The position numbers and the translations under genes were made by a program. Source: JAOUEA01 sp963797635 (lineage in GTDB: Bacteria; Actinomycetota; UBA4738; HRBIN12). Taken from it: a stretch of 64,000 nt of DNA. Under the pieces are notes generated by a model. It was not told the DNA's origin. It did not search any database and was given only the letters and a program-made list of their open reading frames with translations. Where the stretch lies: positions 186,001 to 250,000 of the forward strand of contig CAWCPZ010000011.1 of the NCBI GenBank assembly GCA_963797635.1, in the 5' to 3' direction. Positions 19,322 through 27,325 of the stretch are shown here, piece by piece. How positions within the stretch are numbered: position 1 is the stretch's first letter; every line of letters starts with the position of its first letter.

Positions 19322-20170
19322 TCAGGCGGTGGTGGTGGCGGGAGCGGCCACCGGTTCGGTCCTGCGACCGGATCGCTGAGGCCACAGGACGTAGGCGCCC
19401 ATGGGGATGGCGTAGAGGAGCCAGGCGAACATCTCGGCGGTGGTGGGCACCGGCTGCAGGCCCAGCATGCCGGTGAGGAGGGCGGCCCGGACGCTGCCCG
19501 GGGCCACCAGCCAGGTGAGGTCGAAGGCCGACGACTGCAGCTGCGTCACCACGCCCGCCTCCGAGAGCGAGTGCACGGCGCTGGCCAGCAAGCCGGCGGC
19601 CACCAGGACCAGGACGAAGCCGGTGATCCGGAAGAACCGGCTGAGGTTGATGCGCACCCCGCCCTTGTAGATCGCATAGCCGAGGGCCACGGCCACCACC
19701 ACGCCGATCACGGCGCCCAGGCCGGTCGCCATCGGGTCGGTGGAGTTCTGGAACGCCGCGAGCATGAAGATGGCCGTCTCGAGCCCTTCGCGGATCACCG
19801 CGAAGAACGCCATGCCGATCAGTGCCAGGGATGAGCCGGCCACCAGCGCGGCGGCGGCGTTCTCCTCGAGGACCCCCTTGAGCCCGCGGGAATGGCGGCG
19901 CATCCAGATGATCATGTAGGTGACGCCGGCCACGGCGATGAGGGCCAACACGCCCTCCATGATCTCCCGCTGCTTGAAGGGGAGGTTCTCGCCGATCACG
20001 CTCAGGACGACCGCGACGCCGATGCACAGGGCGATCGCGATGGCGACACCGAGCCACATCGAACGGATCGCTTTGCGCTCGCCTCGTTGGATCAGGAAGG
20101 CGGCGATGATGCCGACGATCAGGGCGGCCTCGACGCCTTCGCGGAGACCGATCACGAACGTGGGCAGCAT
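19322..20170 (-). CDS. efeU: FTR1/EfeU-family high-affinity iron permease
   Basis: 282-residue membrane protein. It has the two iron-binding REGxE motifs: FVIGLREGVEAAL (residues 10-14) and FFAVIREGLETAIF (127-131), each in a hydrophobic helix, and about seven membrane spans. The family imports iron coupled to Fe(II) oxidation. Neither the EfeO M75 domain nor the EfeB peroxidase is nearby; instead a cupredoxin lipoprotein follows. GGGGAAGGGG lies upstream of the ATG. Promoter and a possible operator are at 20225-20293, and a DtxR/MntR-type repressor gene is next door. Confidence 0.92.
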   Translation of the reverse strand: MLPTFVIGLREGVEAALIVGIIAAFLIQRGERKAIRSMWLGVAIAIALCIGVAVVLSVIGENLPFKQREIMEGVLALIAVAGVTYMIIWMRRHSRGLKGVLEENAAAALVAGSSLALIGMAFFAVIREGLETAIFMLAAFQNSTDPMATGLGAVIGVVVAVALGYAIYKGGVRINLSRFFRITGFVLVLVAAGLLASAVHSLSEAGVVTQLQSSAFDLTWLVAPGSVRAALLTGMLGLQPVPTTAEMFAWLLYAIPMGAYVLWPQRSGRRTEPVAAPATTTA

Positions 20171-20224
20171 GCCGGTGGTTCCCCTTCCCCTCAGCCGCGG
20201 ACGCGGGCCGGACGGTGTCTCGGA

Positions 20225-20254
20225 TGTTCAGGGTGCCGAACATGCATCATTCGG
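20225..20254. promoter_or_regulatory. Overlapping dyads in the efeU leader, possible operator
   Basis: TGTTC (20225-20229) with GAACA (20238-20242), overlapping CCGAA (20236-20240) with TTCGG (20250-20254). They lie just downstream of the predicted transcription start. They do not match the DtxR consensus TTAGGTTAGCCTAACCTAA, so binding by the neighbouring repressor is only a guess. Confidence 0.35.
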
Positions 20255-20263
20255 ACAGACGAA

Positions 20264-20293
20264 ATCCTATCGAGACGGTGGGATTCACGTCAA
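20264..20293 (-). promoter_or_regulatory. Promoter of efeU-cupredoxin operon
   Basis: -35 TTGACG (20288-20293), 18-bp spacer, -10 TAGGAT (20264-20269) on the minus strand. Start near 20257; the leader of about 87 nt holds the dyads described separately. Confidence 0.55.
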
Positions 20294-20328
20294 GGTGATT
20301 CGCCCACGAACGATGACGCCGAAGGGCG

Positions 20329-21009
20329 TCAGGCCGGGTCGACCCAGAGGTTGTCGGCGAGCTGCGCGCCCAGCGCGACGGGCTTGCGTTCCACGGTGAG
20401 CCCCATGGTGCCGTCGGGGCCCACGCCGTCCACGCGGAAGGTGGCGCCCGGCATCAGCCCCGACTCTTCCAGGAACCGCATCACGTCCAGTTCCAGCTCG
20501 AGGTCTTCGGTGAGCCGGCGCAACGTGACGCGGGAACCGGGCGCCACGTCCTTGAGCACCACCAGGGTCGAGACGTCGGTCTCGTGCGAGGAACCGGGGA
20601 TCGGGTTGCCGTGGGGACAGGCCCCGGGGTCGTCGAGGATCACGACCAGGCGGGCTTCCACCTCGGCGGAGATCACGCGTTCCCAGCGTTCGGCCTCCTG
20701 GTGGGCCTTGTGCCACGGCAGTCCGATGATGTCGATCAGCAGGTGCTCGGCGAGGCGGTGGCGGCGCACCAGGCTGATCGCCATGTCGCGACCGGCGTCG
20801 GTGAATCGGAGCGTCCGTCCGTCGACCTCGAGGAGCCCGTCGGCCATCAGCCGCTTGACGTGCTCGGAGACCGAGGCCCGGCTGACGCCCATCCATCGCG
20901 AGACCTCGGCCTGCACGGTGGGGAAGCCCTCCTCCTCGAGTTCGTAGAGCGCTTCGAGGTAGTCCGCACCGGGGTGCCGCGCATCGGAGGCTGGGGCGTC
21001 GGTCGTCAT
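20329..21009 (-). CDS. DtxR/MntR-family metal-dependent transcriptional repressor
   Basis: 226 residues: winged helix-turn-helix (about 32-62, VQAEVSRWMGVSRASVSEHVKRL), dimerisation/metal domain (about 70-140) and a C-terminal SH3/FeoA-like domain as in DtxR and IdeR. By alignment with DtxR, site residues are Asp16 (Met10 in DtxR), His84, Glu88, His103, Glu107 (Cys102), Glu110 and Arg111 (His106). Asp and Glu in place of Met and Cys are the MntR (manganese) pattern, while the SH3 domain and the iron permease next door suggest iron. Likely regulates efeU and itself. A -10 lies 6 nt from the ATG. Confidence 0.88.
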   Translation of the reverse strand: MTTDAPASDARHPGADYLEALYELEEEGFPTVQAEVSRWMGVSRASVSEHVKRLMADGLLEVDGRTLRFTDAGRDMAISLVRRHRLAEHLLIDIIGLPWHKAHQEAERWERVISAEVEARLVVILDDPGACPHGNPIPGSSHETDVSTLVVLKDVAPGSRVTLRRLTEDLELELDVMRFLEESGLMPGATFRVDGVGPDGTMGLTVERKPVALGAQLADNLWVDPA

Positions 21010-21015
21010 GGGCGC

Positions 21016-21021
21016 ACACTA
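21016..21021 (-). promoter_or_regulatory. -10 element (TAGTGT) of the dtxR/mntR-like gene, leaderless
   Basis: Six nt from the ATG at 21009; shares two bases with the -10 of polA on the other strand. Confidence 0.5.
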
Positions 21022-21025
21022 CGAT
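21020..21025 (+). promoter_or_regulatory. -10 element (TACGAT) of polA, leaderless
   Basis: Eight nt before the polA ATG at 21034. The whole divergent region is 24 bp, too short for two conventional promoters with leaders. Confidence 0.55.
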
Positions 21026-21033
21026 ACGGGCGG

Positions 21034-23701
21034 ATGACCCCTCCCTCGAAGCGCGACCAGCAGGACGCCCCCCGGCGACTGTTCCTGCTCGACGGACACT
21101 CGCTGGCCTACCGGGCGTTCTTCGCGCTCCCGCCCACCCTCGCCACCTCCAGCGGAACGGTCACGAACGCGGTCTACGGGTTCACCAGCATGCTGATCAA
21201 GCTGCTGGCCGAGGAGCGACCCGACCTGATCGCGGTGTTCTTCGACTCGGGCGCGCCCACGGTGCGCCTGGCCAAGGACGCCGAGTACAAGGCGGGCCGG
21301 GCCGAGACCCCGGGCGACTTCCGGCCACAGCTGGGGTTGATCGAGGAGGTGCTGGAGGCGCTGAAGATCCCCGTGTTGCGGATCGCCGACGGCAACGAGG
21401 CCGACGACGCGATCGGCACCCTGGCCATGCGGGCCGCCGAACAGGGGATCGACGCCACGATCGTCACCGCCGACCGCGACTTCTTCCAGCTGGTGAGCCC
21501 GCTGATCACGGTGATGTTCAACCGCAAGGGCATCAGCGACATCGTCCGCTACGACGAAGCCGCGGTGACCGAGCGGTTCGGCATCACGCCCAGCCAGTAC
21601 CTCGACTTCGTGGCGCTGAAGGGCGACACCAGCGACAACATCCCGGGCGTTCCGGGGGTGGGGGACAAGACCGCCGCGAAGCTGATCAACCAGTTCGGCA
21701 CCGTGGAGGAGCTCCTGGCCAACACCGATCAGCTGAAGGGCAAGCAGAAGGAGAACGTCGAGGCGAGCGCCGAGCGCCTGCCGCTCAACAAGGAGCTCGC
21801 GCAGATCGTCACCGACGTCCCGCTGCCCGTGACGCCCGACGACTGCGTGATGGGGGACTGGGACGCCGAGGAGGTCCGGCGGCTGTTCACCTCGCTGGAG
21901 TTCCGGAGCCTGTTCGACCGGCTGCAGGACGTGGGCCACGCCGCCAAGCCCAAGGTCGAGGTGGCCGAACTCGACCTGCGCGAGGTCACCGCCGACGAGC
22001 TCCCCACCACGTGGTCGGGCGGGAGCCCCGTGGGCGTGCGTCTCGACGTCGACGGCATCCAGGTCCGAGGGATGGCGGCGTCCGCCGGGGGAGCGCAGGC
22101 GGCCTACGCGCCGCTGCCCTCGCTGACACCGGTCGCAGGGTTCGTCGCCGACGACGGCGCTCCCAAGTGGATCCACGACGCCAAGGCGTTCGAGCGGGTG
22201 GTGCGATCGCAGGATGCGCGCGTGGGCGGGGTGGCGTTCGACACGATGCTCGCGGGCTACCTCCTCGACCCGGCCGCCGCCACCTACCCCCTGGACGCGT
22301 TGTGCGAGGCCTACCTCGGCGCCGACGTGCTGGGCTCGGTGGCGGACGAGGACGAAGGGCAGCTGTTCTCCGAGGCGGGCTGGCGCGTCCCCGCGGCCGA
22401 AGCCGCCGCCGTGGCCCTCCTGGCGCCCGTGATGGAGGAGAAGATCGACCAACAGGGCCTGCGCGGGCTGCTCGAAGACGTCGAGCTCCCGCTGGCCTCG
22501 GTGCTCGCGGGCATGGAGGCCCGTGGCGTGCGGCTCGACGTCGACTACCTGGGATCCATGGGCGAGGGCGTCCGCGAACGGATGGCCGCGCTCAAGGCCC
22601 AGGTCTACGAGGAGGCGGCCGAGGAGTTCAACCTCAACTCGCCGCCCCAGCTGCGCGCGATCCTGTACGACCGGCTCGGCCTCCAACCCGGCAAGAAGAC
22701 CCCCAAGGGCGAACTGTCGACCGACGCCAGCGTGCTGGAGAAGCTCCGCGAGGAGAACCCCATCGTCGACGCGCTGCTCCAGTGGCGCGAGCTCGACAAG
22801 CTCAACTCCACCTACCTCGAAGCGCTGCCGAAGCTGGTCGACCCACGGGACGGCCGCATCCACACCACGTTCAACCAGGCCGTGGCGGCCACCGGGCGGC
22901 TCAGCTCCTCCAACCCCAACCTGCAGAACATCCCGGTGCGCAGCGACCTCGGCCGCCAGATCCGCCAGGCGTTCATCCCCGGGGAGCCCGGCCAGGTGCT
23001 GCTGGTCTTGGACTACTCCCAGATCGAGCTGCGGATCCTGGCGCACCTGTCGGGCGACGCAGGGTTGCGTGAGGCGTTCGCCAGCGGGCACGACATCCAC
23101 ACCGAGACCGCCGCGCGCGTGTTCGACCTGCCGCTCGACGCCGTCGACCCGCTCTCGCGCAGCCGCGCCAAGATGGTCAACTACGGGCTCGCCTACGGGA
23201 TGAACGCCTGGGGCCTCGCGCAGCGGCTCGACATCCCACCCGATGAGGCCGGCGAGATCATGGACGCCTATTTCGCCTCGTTCCCCGCGATCCGCGAGTA
23301 CCTGGACCGCCAGGTGGGTCACGCCACGGTCGAGGGCTTCACGGAGACGATCCTGGGCCGGCGCCGCTACATCCCCGAGCTCCAGGCCGCGAACCCGCGG
23401 CTGCGCGACCTGGGCCGGCGTCAGGCGCTGAACGCGCCGATCCAGGGCAGCGCGAGCGATGTGTTCAAGGTGGCGATGATCGCGGTGGCGAACGTGCTCG
23501 AAGAGCACCCGGAGCTCGACGCGCACATGCTCCTCACCGTTCACGACGAGCTGGTGTTCGAGGTGCCGGAGTCCACCGTCGAGGCCGCCGCCGAGCTGGT
23601 GCAGGACCGGATGGAGCACGCGGTCGACCTGGAGGTCGCCGTTGCAGGCCGATGTCGGCTGGGGCCCGAACTGGGCCGACGCCGTCCCGGCCGGCCACTG
23701 A
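21034..23701 (+). CDS. polA: DNA polymerase I (one frameshift at the very end)
   Basis: About 888 residues. The 5' nuclease domain is present (FLLDGHSLAYRAFFALP, GNEADDAIGTLA, IVTADRDFFQLV, ALKGDTSDNIPGVPGVGDKTAAKLI). The middle 3'-5' exonuclease-like domain is degenerate: DLDVDGI-type and DTMLAGYLLDP blocks are recognisable, but the DxE acidic pair is not evident. The polymerase domain carries ATGRLSSSNPNLQNIPVRSDLGRQIRQAFIP, LVLDYSQIELRILAHLSGD, SRAKMVNYGLAYGMNAWGLA and the HDELVFEVP motif. An extra G near 23640 breaks the last 20 codons; corrected, they read PLQADVGWGPNWADAVPAGH with TGA at 23699-23701. DNA repair and Okazaki-fragment processing. Confidence 0.95.
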
Positions 23702-23762
23702 CGCGGGCGCTCAGCGACGGCGGACCGGGAGGCCGCAAACCGGATCCTGCGAGCCGTTTCGT

Positions 23763-23792
23763 TTGACGACGTTTCTCCCGGACACCTACGCT
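23763..23792 (+). promoter_or_regulatory. Promoter of rpsA
   Basis: -35 TTGACG (23763-23768), 18-bp spacer, -10 TACGCT (23787-23792). Start near 23799, leaving a leader of about 97 nt before the ATG at 23896. Confidence 0.55.
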
Positions 23793-23833
23793 GTTCGACG
23801 GCCGCGGGTCCGGATCCTCGGGTAGCTCGTGTG

Positions 23834-23862
23834 CCACTCGCAAAATCCCAAGCCGCGAGTGG
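23834..23862 (+). promoter_or_regulatory. Hairpin in the rpsA leader
   Basis: CCACTCGC (23834-23841) and GCGAGTGG (23855-23862) form a perfect 8-bp stem with a 13-nt A-rich loop, about 25 nt upstream of the Shine-Dalgarno GGAAGGAG. S1 is autoregulated through its leader in other bacteria; a similar role here is inference. Confidence 0.4.
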
Positions 23863-23895
23863 TGAGCGCCGCGCGCCGGAAGGAGATCCATCACC

Positions 23896-25623
23896 ATGAG
23901 TGACGAGACGACGGTTGCCCCTGAGGCGACCGAGACCGAAGCGGCCCCTGAGGCCTCCACCCCGGAGGTTCCCGCCGCTGCCACGGAAGCGCCGCCGGCT
24001 GCTGAAGCCGCTCCGGCTGCTCCCGCCGCCCCGGCCGAGCCGGAGCGGGACCTGACGCCGGAAGAGCTGATCGAAGCGCTGGAGGCGTCGTTCAAGGACT
24101 TCAACGACGGCGACATCGTCGACGGCGAGGTCGTGAAGATCGACCGCGACGAGGTCCTGCTGGACATCGGCTACAAGTCCGAGGGCGTGATCCCGTCCAA
24201 GGAACTGTCGATCCGCCACGACGTCGACCCGAACGAGGTCGTCAAGGTCGGCGACCAGATCGAGGCCTTGGTCCTGCAGAAGGAGGACAAGGAAGGCCGC
24301 CTGATCCTGTCCAAGAAGCGCGCGCAGTACGAGCGCGCCTGGGGCCGGATCGAGGAGGTCATGACGTCGGGCGAGACGATCAAGGGCCCGGTGATCGAGG
24401 TCGTCAAGGGCGGCCTGATCCTGGACATCGGCCTGCGAGGGTTCCTGCCCGCGTCGCTGGTGGACCTGCGGCGCGTGCGCGACCTGCACCCGTTCGTCGG
24501 CACCGAGCTCGAGGCCAAGATCATCGAGCTCGACCGCAACCGCAACAACGTCGTGCTTTCCCGTCGCGCGTTCCTGGAGGAGTCGCAGTCCGAGGGTCGC
24601 AAGACCTTCCTGCAGTCCCTGCAGAAGGGCGAGCGCCGCAAGGGCACCGTGAGCTCCATCGTGAACTTCGGTGCCTTCGTCGACCTGGGCGGTGTGGACG
24701 GGCTCGTCCACGTCTCCGAGCTCAGCTGGAAGCACGTCGACCACCCCCAGGAGGTCGTCACGGTGGGCCAGGAGGTCGAGGTCGAGGTGCTCGACGTCGA
24801 CCTGGAGCGCGAGCGCGTGTCGCTCTCGCTCAAGGCCACCCAGGAAGACCCCTGGAAGGAGTTCGAGCGCACGTCCACCGCGGGCTCGATCATCGACGGA
24901 CAGGTCACCAAGCTCGTGCCCTTCGGCGCGTTCGTGCGCGTCGCTCCCGGCATCGAGGGCCTGGTGCACATCTCCGAGATCAGCCACGAGCACGTCGACT
25001 CCCCGGAGTCGGTGCTCTCGGTGGGCGACGAGGTGAAGGCCAAGGTGATCGACGTCGATGTGTCGCGTCGACGCGTGAGCCTGTCGATGCGCCAGGTCAC
25101 GGACGCGCCGCCGCGCGAGCCCGAGATCAAGGCCGAACCCGAGCAGCGGCGTGAGCCGCAGCCCGAGATGGTCGCCACGATCCAGATCCCCGACGACATC
25201 CTCGCCGCCGTGGCCCAGGCCGACGCCGCCCGCGCGACCGACCCCGAGCCGGCGGTCGCCGAGGCCCGCGCGGTCGAGCCGGTCGAGGAGCCGACGCGGT
25301 GGAAAAGCCGCGCCGAGGAAGCCGTGGTCGAGGCCGTCGAAGAGGCCGCCGTGGAAGAGGCCGTCGAGGAGGCGGTCACCGAGGCCGTGGTCGAAGAGGC
25401 GATCGAGGAGGCCCAGGTCGAAGAGGCCGTGGCCGTCGTGGTCGCCGAGGAAGCCGTCGACGACGCGATCGTGGCCGAGGAGGCCGGCGACGCCGAGACG
25501 GCCGTCGAAGCCGAGGCCGTGGCGGAAGCCGCCGTCGAGGAAGCCGAGGAGGCCGCGGACGACGAGGTCTCGCTCGAGGCCATCCTCGAGGACCTGAAGC
25601 GCCGCGAAGGCCGGAACGACTGA
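23896..25623 (+). CDS. rpsA: 30S ribosomal protein S1
   Basis: 575 residues, intact. Binds mRNA at the ribosome for initiation. An Ala/Pro/Glu-rich N-terminal segment (1-70) precedes four S1 domains at about 72-141, 160-226, 244-313 and 331-400; domains 3 and 4 carry NFGAFVDLGGVDGLVHVSEL and PFGAFVRVAPGIEGLVHISEI. Residues about 468-555 form a low-complexity acidic tail built from EAV/EEA units, ending SLEAILEDLKRREGRND. Four domains match actinobacterial S1; the tail is longer than most. Own promoter and a structured leader, Shine-Dalgarno GGAAGGAG. A hairpin follows the stop. Confidence 0.95.
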   Translation: MSDETTVAPEATETEAAPEASTPEVPAAATEAPPAAEAAPAAPAAPAEPERDLTPEELIEALEASFKDFNDGDIVDGEVVKIDRDEVLLDIGYKSEGVIPSKELSIRHDVDPNEVVKVGDQIEALVLQKEDKEGRLILSKKRAQYERAWGRIEEVMTSGETIKGPVIEVVKGGLILDIGLRGFLPASLVDLRRVRDLHPFVGTELEAKIIELDRNRNNVVLSRRAFLEESQSEGRKTFLQSLQKGERRKGTVSSIVNFGAFVDLGGVDGLVHVSELSWKHVDHPQEVVTVGQEVEVEVLDVDLERERVSLSLKATQEDPWKEFERTSTAGSIIDGQVTKLVPFGAFVRVAPGIEGLVHISEISHEHVDSPESVLSVGDEVKAKVIDVDVSRRRVSLSMRQVTDAPPREPEIKAEPEQRREPQPEMVATIQIPDDILAAVAQADAARATDPEPAVAEARAVEPVEEPTRWKSRAEEAVVEAVEEAAVEEAVEEAVTEAVVEEAIEEAQVEEAVAVVVAEEAVDDAIVAEEAGDAETAVEAEAVAEAAVEEAEEAADDEVSLEAILEDLKRREGRND

Positions 25624-25631
25624 CGGAGGAA

Positions 25632-25661
25632 GGCTGCCGGCTCCCACGGGCGCCGGCAGCC
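25632..25661 (+). terminator. Hairpin between rpsA and coaE
   Basis: GGCTGCCGGC and GCCGGCAGCC form a perfect 10-bp stem with a 10-nt loop, 9 bases after the rpsA stop. No U-tract. Probable terminator or attenuator that limits read-through into coaE 14 bp later. Confidence 0.55.
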
Positions 25662-25674
25662 GACTCCACGAGAC

Positions 25675-26259
25675 ATGCGGTTCATCGGGCTCACCGGCGG
25701 GATCGGTTCGGGAAAGTCCACCGTGGCTCGCATGCTCGCCGACCGTGGTGCCGTGATCCTGGACTCCGACGTGCTCGCCCGTGAGGTGGTCGAACCGGGA
25801 ACGCCCGGCTTCGAGGCCGTGGTGGCGCGGTTCGGTCCCGAGATCGTGACGCCCGACGGTGGCGTGGACCGTCCGGCGCTCGCCCGTGTGGTGTTCGCCG
25901 ACGACGACGCCCGCAGGGACCTCGAGGCGATCGTCCACCCGTTGGTCCGGCGTCGCGTGGCCGAGGAAGTGGCGGCCCGTGTCGGCACCAACGACGTGGT
26001 GGTGCTCGACTCGCCGCTGCTGATCGAAACCGGGACCTACCGCGACTGCCAGCAGGTGCTCGTGGTCTCGGCGCTGCCCGAGACGCAGATCCGCCGGCTC
26101 GTGGCGCGCGGCATGGACGAGGCGGACGCCCGCGCCCGGTTGGCGGCCCAGATGCCGCTGGAGGACAAGGTGGTGTTCGCCGACGTGGTGTTCGACAACG
26201 AGGGGACGCTCGAAGAACTCGAGGCGCAGGTCGACCGGTTCTGGAGGTCGCTGTCGTGA
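25675..26259 (+). CDS. coaE: Dephospho-CoA kinase
   Basis: Last step of coenzyme A synthesis. 194 residues. Walker A GLTGGIGSGKSTVARML (8-16), substrate region LDSDVLAREVVEPGTPGFEAVV, VHPLVRRRV and VLDSPLLIETG. Intact. Its TGA overlaps the GTG of the next gene (GTGA), which makes coaE the first of four tightly packed genes. Confidence 0.95.
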   Translation: MRFIGLTGGIGSGKSTVARMLADRGAVILDSDVLAREVVEPGTPGFEAVVARFGPEIVTPDGGVDRPALARVVFADDDARRDLEAIVHPLVRRRVAEEVAARVGTNDVVVLDSPLLIETGTYRDCQQVLVVSALPETQIRRLVARGMDEADARARLAAQMPLEDKVVFADVVFDNEGTLEELEAQVDRFWRSLS

Positions 26260-26960
26260 CGATCCGCGCCGTGCTCTTCGACGTCGGGGAGACCCTGGTC
26301 CACCCGGCGCCCTCGTTCCCCGCGTTGTTCTCCCAGGTGCTCGAACGCGAGGGACATACCCGCGACGAAGCCGATGTGCTGGCGGCGTCGGCGGTCGTGC
26401 TCGAACGGTTCAGCGAAGCGTCCCGTGAACGCGTGGCCTGGACCCTGAGCCCGGAGGCCTCTCGCGCGTTCTGGATCGACGTCTATCAGCGCATGCTGGT
26501 CTCCCTCGAGCTGCCGTCGGCGAACGGCCTCCGCGAGACCCTGTACGCGGCGTTCACCGATCTGGAGAACTACGCGCTGTTCGACGACGTCCACCCGGTG
26601 CTGGCATCCCTCCGCGAGCAGGGGATCACCGCGGGGATCGTGTCGAACTTCGAAGCGTGGTTGGACCAGCTGCTGGTGCATCTGGAGGTGCGGGACGAGT
26701 TCCCGGTCCGGGTGATCAGCGGCCTGGAAGGGATGGAGAAGCCCGACCTCGAGATCTATGCCTTGGCGCTGGAGCGTCTCGGGCTGCCGGCGGAGCAGGT
26801 GGCGTTCGTGGGGGACAACCCCGAGTTCGACATCGTTCCACCGATGGCGCTGGGGATGACCGCCGTGCTGATCGATCGCCGTGAACGCCACCCCGATCAC
26901 GACGGGATCCGCATCACCGACCTCCGCGATCTTCCCCGGAGCCTCGAGGAGGCATCGTGA
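26256..26960 (+). CDS. HAD-superfamily hydrolase
   Basis: 234 residues. Haloacid-dehalogenase fold, probably a phosphatase. Motif I is FDVGETL (nucleophile Asp9; the usual second Asp is Gly, as in other members of this branch), motif II VSNFEAW, motif III lysine in GMEKPDLEIYALALERLG, motif IV VGDNPEFDIVPPMALGM. A helical cap lies between motifs I and II. GTG start overlaps the coaE stop; the stop overlaps the next start (GTGA). Substrate unknown. Confidence 0.88.
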   Translation: MTIRAVLFDVGETLVHPAPSFPALFSQVLEREGHTRDEADVLAASAVVLERFSEASRERVAWTLSPEASRAFWIDVYQRMLVSLELPSANGLRETLYAAFTDLENYALFDDVHPVLASLREQGITAGIVSNFEAWLDQLLVHLEVRDEFPVRVISGLEGMEKPDLEIYALALERLGLPAEQVAFVGDNPEFDIVPPMALGMTAVLIDRRERHPDHDGIRITDLRDLPRSLEEAS

Positions 26961-27325
26961 CCGAGCGGCGTTTCACGGTGGAGGAGGCCGATGCCGAACT
27001 GGCCGATCTCCGGGAGCGGCTACCCCGGTTGCGGCAAGCTCGCCGGGATCTGATCGCCGCGAGCGAACGGATCACCGAGCGGGTCGCCGCCGACGGCGGA
27101 GGGGTGTCGGAGGCCGGCTGGTTCACGTATCAGCAGACGTTGAAGGACGACCTGGCCTCCCTCGCCGACCGGGGCATCCTGCTGCGGGATCCGGAGATGG
27201 GCCTGGTCGATTTCCCGACCGAACGCGACGGTGAGCGCGTGATGTTGTGCTGGAAGCTGGGGGAGGAACGCGTCGCCCACTTCCACACCGAACGCGCCGG
27301 GATGAGGGGACGGCGACCGCTGTGA
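26957..27325 (+). CDS. DUF2203 family protein
   Basis: 122 residues, function unknown. Family features seen: an opening RRFTVEEADAELADLRERLPRL, a long helical part, then PEMGLVDFPTERDGERVMLCWKLGEERVAHFHTE and a GRRPL end. GTG start overlapping the preceding stop, and its own stop overlaps the next GTG, so it is co-translated with a phosphatase and a dehydrogenase. Confidence 0.85.
   Translation: MTERRFTVEEADAELADLRERLPRLRQARRDLIAASERITERVAADGGGVSEAGWFTYQQTLKDDLASLADRGILLRDPEMGLVDFPTERDGERVMLCWKLGEERVAHFHTERAGMRGRRPL

Noticed and set aside
20225..20254. Canonical DtxR/IdeR box at the efeU promoter
   Set aside because: The dyads do not match TTAGGTTAGCCTAACCTAA in either half; kept only as a possible operator.
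20584..21033. N-terminal extension of polA reaching back over the repressor gene
   Set aside because: The upstream part is antisense to the repressor gene; ATG 21034 has a -10 element 8 nt before it and gives the normal polA N-terminus.
21019..25938. Very long open frame on the minus strand opposite polA and rpsA
   Set aside because: It is the GC-rich mirror of two certain genes; its product is Leu/Gly/His/Arg-rich with no domain, and polA and rpsA have full family motifs.
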